Positions 7,722 through 12,860 of a stretch of 12,860 bases of DNA are shown piece by piece. The number at the start of each line of letters is the position of its first letter. Positions within the stretch are counted from its first letter, which is position 1. The DNA comes from JBFMGS01 sp040752635 (lineage in GTDB: Bacteria > Bacillota > SHA-98 > UBA4971). The position numbers were made by a program, and so were the translations under genes. Location: assembly GCA_040752635.1 (NCBI GenBank), contig JBFMGS010000058.1, forward strand, positions 1 to 12,860. The letters run 5' to 3'. The notes under the pieces were generated by a model that was given only the letters and a program-made list of their open reading frames with translations, was not told the origin of the DNA and made no database searches.

Positions 7722-7797
7722 GGGCGAATAGCTCAGTGGGGAGAGCACCTCCCTTACAAGGAGGGGGTCGGCAGTTCAACTCTGCCTTCGCCCACCA
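7722..7797 (+). tRNA. tRNA-Val (anticodon TAC)
   Basis: The complete cloverleaf has acceptor GGGCGAA (7722-7728) pairing with TTCGCCC (7787-7793), discriminator A and encoded CCA (7795-7797). The D stem is GCTC/GAGC. The anticodon stem is CCTCC/GGAGG around CTTACAA, with anticodon TAC at 7755-7757. The T arm is GGCAG-TTCAACT-CTGCC. It reads GUA and, by wobble, other GUN codons. It is the first gene of a four-tRNA transcript. Confidence 0.97.
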
Positions 7798-7829
7798 AGT
7801 GCAAGAAAGCGCAGAGCGTAGAGTTTTGC

Positions 7830-7907
7830 GGAGGCGTGGTGTAGCTGGTCTAACATACCTGCCTGTCACGCAGGAGACCGCGGGTTCGAATCCCGTCGCT
7901 TCCGCCA
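7830..7907 (+). tRNA. tRNA-Asp (anticodon GTC)
   Basis: Acceptor GGAGGCG (7830-7836) pairs with CGCTTCC, with one G-T wobble at the fourth pair; discriminator G and encoded CCA (7905-7907). The anticodon stem is CCTGC/GCAGG around CTGTCAC, with anticodon GTC at 7865-7867. The T arm is CGGGTTCGAATCCCG. It lies 32 bases after tRNA-Val in the same transcript. Confidence 0.97.
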
Positions 7908-7915
7908 TCTCAAGT

Positions 7916-7991
<76 letters not shown>

Positions 7992-8007
7992 AGATTACAG
8001 CATTCGA

Positions 8008-8082
8008 GCGGAAGTGGCTCAGGGGTAGAGCATCGCCTTGCCAAGGCGAGGGTCGCGGGTTCAAATCCCGTCTTCCGCTCCA
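8008..8082 (+). tRNA. tRNA-Gly (anticodon GCC)
   Basis: Acceptor GCGGAAG (8008-8014) pairs with CTTCCGC (8072-8078); discriminator T, as usual for bacterial tRNA-Gly, and encoded CCA (8080-8082). The anticodon stem is TCGCC/GGCGA around TTGCCAA, with anticodon GCC at 8040-8042. It is the last gene of the cluster. A run of six T (8084-8089) starts two bases after CCA and may help end transcription. Confidence 0.97.
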
Positions 8083-8083
8083 G

Positions 8084-8089
8084 TTTTTT
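8084..8089 (+). terminator. T-run just after tRNA-Gly, possible end of the tRNA transcript
   Basis: Six consecutive T follow the tRNA-Gly CCA by one base. There is no separate GC hairpin before it; only the tRNA's own acceptor and T stems could act as the structured element. This is a weak candidate. The downstream 8090-8242 stretch holds no gene or second T-run I can support. Confidence 0.3.
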
Positions 8090-8211
8090 GTACGGACCTT
8101 GAGGGGCGGCATTTGGCTGGAATGAGAGAAGCAGGGTCTTCAGGGGATCGCATGGTTCACTATGCTCAGAGAAGCGGGGCGCGGCCCGAAAACCACCATG
8201 TGTATTTGCTC

Positions 8212-8235
8212 CACGCACACGCACACACGCACACG
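8212..8235 (+). repeat. Alternating CA/CG tract upstream of the riboswitch promoter
   Basis: A 24-base alternating pyrimidine-purine tract is built from CACG and CACA units (for example CACGCACACGCACACACG), ending seven bases before the -35 box at 8243. Strict alternation with CG steps is the composition that favours left-handed DNA under supercoiling. It is also a simple repeat that could vary in length between strains. No function is shown. Confidence 0.6.
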
Positions 8236-8242
8236 GGTTCGC

Positions 8243-8271
8243 TTGACAGTTGGGGGCAGGGCTGGTAGACT
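8243..8271 (+). promoter_or_regulatory. Sigma-A-type promoter of the riboswitch-controlled operon
   Basis: The -35 element TTGACA (8243-8248) is a perfect match and the -10 element TAGACT (8266-8271) lies after exactly 17 bases. Transcription would start near 8279, about 40 bases upstream of the riboswitch aptamer and about 375 bases upstream of the first gene. This gives a long leader RNA. Confidence 0.85.
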
Positions 8272-8316
8272 AAATAACAGAAAACTCTATACGCCGAGAA
8301 AGACCAGCCGATCCAC

Positions 8317-8512
8317 CGGAACGCTGAATTCCCTATTTTGGGAAGCGGGGGAACCGATCTTTCGGGGCGAATCTCCTGGGGTAATCACCCGCGCCAGATC
8401 GGGTGCGGAGCCGCCGTCAGCGCGGCGCACTCGACAGCGATGGCGGGTTAAGTCCCGGGAGACGGGTCAGACTCTTTCGATCCGAGCCCGGCAGCTAACC
8501 TCGTAAGCGTGG
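8317..8512 (+). promoter_or_regulatory. Cyclic di-AMP riboswitch (ydaO/yuaA type)
   Basis: The leader contains the conserved blocks of the ydaO aptamer in the right order. P1 is ACGCT (8321-8325) with AGCGT (8506-8510). Next come GAATTCCC...GGGAAG, then GGGGGAACC (8347-8355), GGGGCGAATC (8364-8373), a variable stem-rich middle, and the highly conserved 3' block CAGCTAACCTCGTAAGCGT (8492-8510). In known members c-di-AMP binding stabilises the fold and favours termination downstream, so high messenger lowers expression. The middle region is longer than in the well-studied Thermoanaerobacter aptamer and contains an extra GC-rich stem (GCCGC/GCGGC near 8410-8426). A terminator follows at 8577. 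The linker can form a hairpin CGTGG/CCACG (8548-8552 with 8557-8561). GTGGGAA (8509-8515), which includes the P1 3' end, can instead pair with TTCCCAC (8571-8577) at the terminator base. Confidence 0.92.
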
Positions 8513-8576
8513 GAAGAGGGGGTAGATTGGGCAGGAATCTCAACCACCGTGGACCGCCACGAGTTGGCCGTTCCCA

Positions 8577-8606
8577 CCCAAGGAGACCCTCCTTGGGTTT
8601 TCTTTT
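8577..8606 (+). terminator. Intrinsic terminator of the riboswitch expression platform
   Basis: A perfect 9-bp stem CCCAAGGAG (8577-8585) / CTCCTTGGG (8589-8597) with a three-base loop is followed by TTTTCTTTT (8598-8606). It sits 48 bases before the first gene of the operon and after the c-di-AMP aptamer, the standard arrangement for a riboswitch that acts by transcription termination. Confidence 0.93.
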
Positions 8607-8653
8607 CCCTCCTCGCTGGTCCTCGGCAAACCAAACCGTAAGGAGGGAATGAC

Positions 8654-9754
8654 ATGAGGTCTCACTGGGGGTTCTGCGTCGTGGGAGCAGGCAACGGTGG
8701 ATGCGCTATGGCAGTTGATCTGGCGTTGCGAGGTTTTCCGGTCACGCTCTACAGCAGTGACAAGGGCAAACTGGACGAAATCGAAAGGCTTGGCCTGACG
8801 GTTGAGGGCGCCATCGAAGGCTCGGTTCGCTGCATGAAGCTAACGAATTCTCCTGAAGAAGCTGCGGAGTTGGCCCGCGTGATCATGGTTGTAGTGCCGG
8901 CCTTTGTGCACAGCGCCGCAGCAGAGAGGTTCGCCCCGTATCTCGGAGATAGTCACATTGTTGTGCTAAACCCCGGGCGAACCCTTGGAGCTGTGGAGTT
9001 TGAGCATGTCCTTAGAGAAAATGGCTGTTTGGCGCAGGTCGTGGTAGCCGAGGCCCAATCGCTGCTCTATGCAAGCAGGATCGTGGGGCCCGGCCGGGTC
9101 CGGGTCTTCAGCGTCAAACGGCGGGTCGAGGTTGCCGCGCTGCCTTCGTGGCGAACCCAGGAAGTGGTAAAGGTGCTCAACCAGGCGTGGCCCCAGTTCG
9201 TTGCCGCCGGCAACTTGCTTGAAACGAGCCTCGACAACATCGGCGCTATACTGCACCCGACTCCAACCATACTTAACGTGTCTCGAATCGAAGCTGGCGA
9301 TCCTTTCGACTACTACCACGAAGGTGTAAGCCCTACGGTGGCACATCTTCTGGGCTGCCTGGACGCGGAGCGGCTTGCTGTTGCTCGTTCGCTAGGCGTT
9401 CGAGCCCGAAGCCTGGCGAAATGGCTGGAAGATGCGTACGGTTCAACGGGTTCCGACCTGTACGAATCCATAAGGAACACGGGTGCCTACAGCGGGATCA
9501 AGGCGCCCCGTGAAGTGAAGACGCGGTATATCCTTGAGGACGTGCCCACAGGCCTTGTGCCTATGTCCGCATTGGGAAAACTGTCAGGCGTGAGGACACC
9601 GTTGATGGACTCCGTGGTGGAACTTGCGTCGCACATCGTCGGCCAGGACTTTTGGACCTCCGGGAGAACGCTTGAGAACCTCGGACTCAACGGGATGGCG
9701 CCCGACGATTTCAGCGCATACGTCAGAGAAGGAAGGGAGGGTGCATCGGCGTGA
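8654..9754 (+). CDS. NAD/NADP octopine/nopaline dehydrogenase family protein
   Basis: This is an oxidoreductase of the opine dehydrogenase family, which reductively couples an amino acid to a 2-oxo acid with NAD(P)H. The N-terminal Rossmann domain shows VVGAGNGGCAMAVDLALRGF (residues 9-28), with the dinucleotide GxGxxG as GAGNGG. The C-terminal helical domain carries NIGAILHPTPTILN (195-208), with a His in the position usual for the proposed catalytic His, and a family-typical end with EDVPTGLVPMSALG and GVRTP. Length (366) is normal. The ATG has AAGGAGGG (8640-8647) six bases upstream, an excellent site. It is the first gene after the c-di-AMP riboswitch and its TGA overlaps the GTG of the mutase-like gene (GTGA), so the products are probably made in step. 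The actual substrates are unknown; members of this family also reduce other substrates. Confidence 0.85.
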   Translation: MRSHWGFCVVGAGNGGCAMAVDLALRGFPVTLYSSDKGKLDEIERLGLTVEGAIEGSVRCMKLTNSPEEAAELARVIMVVVPAFVHSAAAERFAPYLGDSHIVVLNPGRTLGAVEFEHVLRENGCLAQVVVAEAQSLLYASRIVGPGRVRVFSVKRRVEVAALPSWRTQEVVKVLNQAWPQFVAAGNLLETSLDNIGAILHPTPTILNVSRIEAGDPFDYYHEGVSPTVAHLLGCLDAERLAVARSLGVRARSLAKWLEDAYGSTGSDLYESIRNTGAYSGIKAPREVKTRYILEDVPTGLVPMSALGKLSGVRTPLMDSVVELASHIVGQDFWTSGRTLENLGLNGMAPDDFSAYVREGREGASA

Positions 9755-11541
9755 GTAGAGACATGCAGAGCGGTGAATCGAAAGACATGGCTGCTTGCAG
9801 GCGAGGCACTGCTTGCAGCAGGGGCAAGGTGCTCGGCGCTGCCATCGGGGACTGCGTCCATGTGGCCGGAGTCTACAACTTCCTCCGGCTGGCGGATGAG
9901 CAGGGCTACGAGACAATCTTCCTCGGACCTGCGGTCCCTCTGGAGTTGCTCGTAGCAGCCATCGGGCGTGAGAGACCCGACATCGTAGGGATCAGCTATC
10001 GACTGACCCCCGAGGCGGCTAGGCGGCTTCTCGAGGCCCTCAAGAAGATGCTTGGGGACGCCGGTCTGGACGACGCCGGCCACGCCAACGCCGCTAATCC
10101 GAGATACGTGTTCGGCGGAACGCCTCCTGTGGCCAGGGTAGCCAGGGAAACCGGGCTTTTCGAGCAGGTCTTCGACGGCAGCGAAGGAGATGAAGCGACT
10201 GTCCGGTACTTGATAGGGCGGGGCAAGGTTGAAGGAGTCAAAGCCTATCCCCAGACTCTTGTCGAGCGCATTCGCTCGATACAGCCATACCCTGTGATCC
10301 GCCACCACTTCGGGCTCCCTTCTCTCGAGGAAACCGTGGAGGGGGTGCGGAGGCTGGCTGAGGCCCGGGTCCTGGATGTCATATCTATAGGCCCTGACCA
10401 AAACGCCCAGGAGAGCTTCTTTCGACCGGCGGACATGGATCCGCGCCAGGACGGGGCTGGAGGCGTCCCTGTGAGAACCCCGGAGGACTTCGCAGCTATC
10501 TACGAAGCGTCAAGAAGAGGTAATTACCCGCTTCTCCGCTCCTACAGCGGCACCAGGGACCAGATCCGCATGGCAGAAATGCTGAAGGCTACCATGAACC
10601 TGGCCTGGGGCGCAATACCGCTCATGTGGTACAACGTGCTCGACGGGAGAAGCTCGCGGCCGCTGGCACAGTCGATCAGGGAAGCGCAGGCTGCAATGGA
10701 GTGGCACGCGCGGCAGGGCATCCCTGTCGAGGTCAACGAGGCTCATCACTGGAGCCTTAGAGATGCGCCGGACGGCGTCGCGGTCGCCATGGCGTTCCTC
10801 GCTGCTTACAACGCGAAGAAAGCGGGGGTGCACGACTACATAGCGCAGTTCATGTTCAACACGCCTCCTGCAACCTCGCCAGCAATGGATCTCGCAAAGA
10901 TGCTCGCCAAGCTCGAGCTTATCTCGTCTCTTGAGGACGAGGGTTTCCGCGTGTGGCGCGAGACCAGGACGGGGCTATTGAGCTATCCCACGGATATGGC
11001 TGTAGCCAAGGGACAGCTCGCGTCGTCGGTCCTACTCCAGATGGCTCTTCAGCCTCACATCGTCCACGTGGTCGCCCACACCGAGGCCAACCATGCTGCC
11101 AGGCCCGAGGACATTGAAGAGGCTGTGAAGATCGCACGAGGGGCTATTCGCGCAGCTCTCATGGGCCTTCCGGATGTCAGAGAGACTTCTCTGGTCATGA
11201 GGCGCAAGCAAGAACTTGTATCTGACGCCAGGGTGATTCTGGACGCTATCCGGAAGGTTGCCCCGAGCGGGAGTGAGGAAGACCCATGGACCTGCCCTGC
11301 AACCCTTTGCAGAGCAGTGGAACTAGGGATACTCGACGCTCCTCACCTCAAGGGTAATCCTGTGGCGAGAGGAAACATCGTAACCAGGATGGTAAATGGG
11401 GCCTGCCGAGCGTGGGACCCGTCCGCTGGAAGAGTGCTCTCGGAGGCGGAGCGGCTCGCGCGACTCCTGGATGACCGAAGTGGCGCCCTTCCAGAGGGAC
11501 CTGCGCGCGGCGACGCTCCCAGGGCCGATTCCGTGGCTTAG
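9751..11541 (+). CDS. Fused B12-binding / glutamate-mutase-like protein
   Basis: A 596-residue chain appears to join two parts that are separate subunits in classical glutamate mutase. Residues about 26-160 look like a cobalamin-binding flavodoxin-type domain: GDCVHVAG (33-40) stands where DxHxxG is expected, ISYRL (81-85) resembles the SxL element, and FGG (121-123) the GG element. The Asp is three, not two, residues before the His. Residues about 205-560 resemble the barrel of the methylaspartate mutase E subunit: LLRSYSGTRD (261-270), PLAQSIREAQAAMEW (304-318), GIPVEVNEA, VAVAMAFLAAYNAKKAGV (343-360), and the tail GILDAPHLKG...NIVTRMVNGACR. By remembered alignment, Arg263, Arg310 and Glu330 match substrate-binding positions in GlmE. 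It may rearrange an amino acid's carbon skeleton by radical chemistry. GTG start, with GGAAGGGAGGG (9731-9741) nine bases upstream. No reactivating chaperone gene is in the window. Substrate unknown. Confidence 0.72.
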   Translation: MSRDMQSGESKDMAACRRGTACSRGKVLGAAIGDCVHVAGVYNFLRLADEQGYETIFLGPAVPLELLVAAIGRERPDIVGISYRLTPEAARRLLEALKKMLGDAGLDDAGHANAANPRYVFGGTPPVARVARETGLFEQVFDGSEGDEATVRYLIGRGKVEGVKAYPQTLVERIRSIQPYPVIRHHFGLPSLEETVEGVRRLAEARVLDVISIGPDQNAQESFFRPADMDPRQDGAGGVPVRTPEDFAAIYEASRRGNYPLLRSYSGTRDQIRMAEMLKATMNLAWGAIPLMWYNVLDGRSSRPLAQSIREAQAAMEWHARQGIPVEVNEAHHWSLRDAPDGVAVAMAFLAAYNAKKAGVHDYIAQFMFNTPPATSPAMDLAKMLAKLELISSLEDEGFRVWRETRTGLLSYPTDMAVAKGQLASSVLLQMALQPHIVHVVAHTEANHAARPEDIEEAVKIARGAIRAALMGLPDVRETSLVMRRKQELVSDARVILDAIRKVAPSGSEEDPWTCPATLCRAVELGILDAPHLKGNPVARGNIVTRMVNGACRAWDPSAGRVLSEAERLARLLDDRSGALPEGPARGDAPRADSVA

Positions 11542-11544
11542 CGG

Positions 11545-11667
11545 ATGCGACCGCCTCCTGGGCGTTTAGCACGTTTCACAAGGGCCGGGGAGGATTTTCC
11601 GGCCCTCGTGCTGGCAAACCATGCCAGGCAGCGATTCTTGAGGAAAGGGAGTGCCAGGGGAGGATGA
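11545..11667 (+). CDS. Possible 40-residue coupling peptide between mutase-like and ligase-like genes
   Basis: A short frame starts with ATG three bases after the mutase-like stop codon and ends with a TGA that overlaps the ATG of the ligase-like gene (ATGA at 11664-11667). It begins MRPPPGRLARFTRAGEDF and is basic, with no recognised motif. No strong ribosome binding site precedes it, so it would rely on ribosomes reinitiating after the mutase. The exact fit at both ends suggests coupling; a chance open frame in GC-rich DNA is equally possible. It also contains the hairpin at 11568-11612. Confidence 0.28.
   Translation: MRPPPGRLARFTRAGEDFPALVLANHARQRFLRKGSARGG
11568..11612 (+). promoter_or_regulatory. 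Intergenic hairpin with a GGAGG-containing loop
   Basis: AGGGCCGG (11581-11588) pairs perfectly with CCGGCCCT (11599-11606), and outside it AGCACG (11568-11573) pairs with CGTGCT (11607-11612), leaving a seven-base bulge TTTCACA on the 5' side. The ten-base loop GGAGGATTTT exposes a Shine-Dalgarno-like GGAGG. There is no T-run after it, so it is not a standard terminator. An RNA-processing, stability or translational element between the two genes is plausible. Confidence 0.5.
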
Positions 11668-12692
11668 AAGTTGGGGTGCTTACTGTAGTCTCCCCTGAAG
11701 GGGTAGAGCGTGAACCTGGAGATGTGCCGGTACTGCCCGGAAGCAGGGGAACGCAAGTCGAACGCTCCCGCAGCGTAGCTCAGCAGGAAACGACGACTGC
11801 CGCTATTTCCCGCATTCTCTCGGAATCGGGGCATGAGGTAGTGGAAATACCGGTGGACGGCTGTTTCATGGAACGGCTTAGGGATGCAAACGTTGACATA
11901 GTGTTCAACACATATTCGGGCGCTACAGGGAGAGCCGCACAGTTCCAGGTGTGTGCGGTGATGGACCTCGTCGGCGTCAGATACACTGGCTCTTGTGGTG
12001 AGACCCATGCTCTCGGCCTTGCCAAACATACGACCAAGAAGATTCTCCGGCACGACGGCTTGCCCACTCCTGCGTCACAGACACTCTACGGGCCTGATGA
12101 TCCTGTTGATGCTAATTTGCGTTTTCCTCTTATCATAAAGCCTGCGCGCGAAGGCTCAAGCGTCGGGATTTCCGAGGACAGCGTGGTCGCCAGCGAATAC
12201 GAGCTCAGGCGGGTCCTTCGCCGGATCCTCGCCAACTATGAGGGACCCGCGCTCGTAGAGGAGTTCATAGAGGGCAGGGAATTCACCGTAGGGGTTCTGG
12301 GTAACTCCCCGCCCAAGGCGCTGCCCGTAGTGGAGGTGGACTTCGCAGCGGCAGGGCGGGGTGCGCGAGGTTTATATTCTCACGAACTGAAGTCGCAGGA
12401 TCTTGTTGCGACCAGGTGTCCTGCACGAATCTCACCAGCCCTAACGGACCGGCTGCAGCAACTAGCGGTGGCCGCGTTCCGCTCGATCGAGTGCCTCGAC
12501 TACGCGCGCGTAGATTTCCGCGTCGATAGCTGCGGGCAACCTTACATTCTCGAGCTCAACACATTGCCGGGCATGAAAGAAGGATACAGCGACTTCCCGC
12601 GGGCAGCGGCCGCGGCAGGCTACACCTATCAGGGCTTGATCCTTGCTCTGCTCGGCATAGCGGCAGAAAGGTACGGACTGGCCGGAGTATGA
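11664..12692 (+). CDS. D-Ala-D-Ala-ligase-like ATP-grasp protein of unknown substrate
   Basis: This 342-residue ATP-grasp enzyme is closest in layout to D-alanine-D-alanine ligase; such enzymes join a carboxylate to an amine through an acyl phosphate. Visible are YTGS...ALGLAKHTTKKIL (107-128), the ATP-binding KPAREGSSVGIS (159-170), EEFIEGREFTVGVLG (199-213), ARVDF (281-285) and the metal-binding ELNTLPGM (297-304). True Ddl features are missing: no GGxSxE near the N-terminus, YSGATGRAAQFQ instead of HGxxGEDGxxQ, and YSHELKS (238-244) instead of the omega-loop YDYExKY. The substrate is therefore probably not two D-alanines. ATG 11664 follows AGGGGAGG directly, a tight spacing that suggests coupling with upstream translation. 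It is the third enzyme gene of the c-di-AMP-controlled operon, 122 bases after the mutase-like gene, with a hairpin in between. Confidence 0.82.
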   Translation: MKVGVLTVVSPEGVEREPGDVPVLPGSRGTQVERSRSVAQQETTTAAISRILSESGHEVVEIPVDGCFMERLRDANVDIVFNTYSGATGRAAQFQVCAVMDLVGVRYTGSCGETHALGLAKHTTKKILRHDGLPTPASQTLYGPDDPVDANLRFPLIIKPAREGSSVGISEDSVVASEYELRRVLRRILANYEGPALVEEFIEGREFTVGVLGNSPPKALPVVEVDFAAAGRGARGLYSHELKSQDLVATRCPARISPALTDRLQQLAVAAFRSIECLDYARVDFRVDSCGQPYILELNTLPGMKEGYSDFPRAAAAAGYTYQGLILALLGIAAERYGLAGV

Positions 12693-12860
12693 CCGCTGCT
12701 TCCATTTGTGACGAAATGGTGCAATGGGTGTCCAGCATTTTGTTCCTCCGTATTAATTGCAGGTAAGCGGTGTTGGTGAGCGGAGCGACCTACTGACCCA
12801 CTCGAATCCGGCGTTCGCTCTGCAAACGAGACGTAGGAGCGGGTTCGGAAGAGAGGTCTG
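12693..12860. other. Downstream stretch to the window edge, no gene recognised
   Basis: A 25-codon frame (12689-12766) starts with an ATG overlapping the ligase stop (ATGA), but nothing in it supports a gene. A small hairpin CCATTT/AAATGG (12702-12707 with 12714-12719) has no T-run. Near the edge, CGAATCCG (12804-12811) can pair with CGGGTTCG (12840-12847), and CCTAC with GTAGG across the same area, so a structured leader RNA may begin here. I cannot name it. Confidence 0.35.

Noticed and set aside
8122..8268. A 48-codon plus-strand frame ahead of the riboswitch
   Set aside because: It runs through the CA/CG repeat and both promoter boxes, has no good ribosome binding site, and its His/Thr-rich stretch comes only from the repeat.
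8279..8650. Cobalamin riboswitch upstream of the B12-dependent gene
   Set aside because: The leader matches the ydaO c-di-AMP blocks from end to end, and no B12-box-like segment was found.
9487..10401. Minus-strand open frame of 304 codons across the opine dehydrogenase and mutase-like genes
   Set aside because: It is opposite two well-supported overlapping genes, and no domain is recognisable in its product.
8008..12860. Idea that the riboswitch operon is a mobile island integrated at tRNA-Gly
   Set aside because: No repeat of the tRNA-Gly 3' end was found downstream, there is no integrase, and base composition looks the same on both sides.

Overview
The window looks like chromosomal DNA of a fairly GC-rich Firmicutes/Clostridia-type bacterium. 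The evidence is strong GGAGG-type ribosome binding sites with GTG and TTG starts, consensus sigma-A promoters (TTGACx, 17 bases, TAxACT), tRNA genes that encode CCA, a UPF0182 membrane protein, an Ogg-type (not MutM-type) glycosylase and a ydaO-type cyclic di-AMP riboswitch. All recognised genes are on the + strand. The species cannot be named from this sequence alone.

Layout. (1) 1-1091: the tail of an ABC transporter ATPase and its ABC-2 permease. (2) 1262-4291: a small unknown protein, then a 908-residue UPF0182 membrane protein. (3) 4297-7357: a maintenance cluster with an Ogg-family 8-oxoguanine glycosylase, a sirtuin deacylase, a tiny lysine-rich reading frame and an MreB-type actin homologue with an unusual nucleotide-binding motif. 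(4) 7648-8089: a strong promoter and four tRNA genes (Val-TAC, Asp-GTC, Phe-GAA, Gly-GCC). (5) 8243-12692: a second consensus promoter, a long leader with a c-di-AMP (ydaO/yuaA) riboswitch and a clear intrinsic terminator, then an operon of an opine-dehydrogenase-family oxidoreductase, a fused B12-dependent mutase resembling glutamate mutase, and a D-Ala-D-Ala-ligase-like ATP-grasp enzyme. (6) 12693-12860: no gene recognised.

The most interesting part is region 5. A riboswitch for c-di-AMP, a messenger tied to osmotic balance and cell-wall state, appears to control three enzymes whose chemistries could be chained: carbon-skeleton rearrangement of an amino acid by a radical B12 mutase, NAD(P)H-dependent reductive coupling, and ATP-dependent amide-bond formation. 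The B12 and ligase proteins both depart from their textbook families at motif positions. A new amino-acid-derived osmolyte, opine-peptide or wall building block is a reasonable but unproven inference. No substrate can be read from the sequence.

Secondary points are the MreB residue changes at the catalytic threonine position, the Ogg changes at the cytosine-recognition residues, the lysine-rich microprotein next to the sirtuin, and a 40-codon frame that exactly bridges the mutase and ligase genes.
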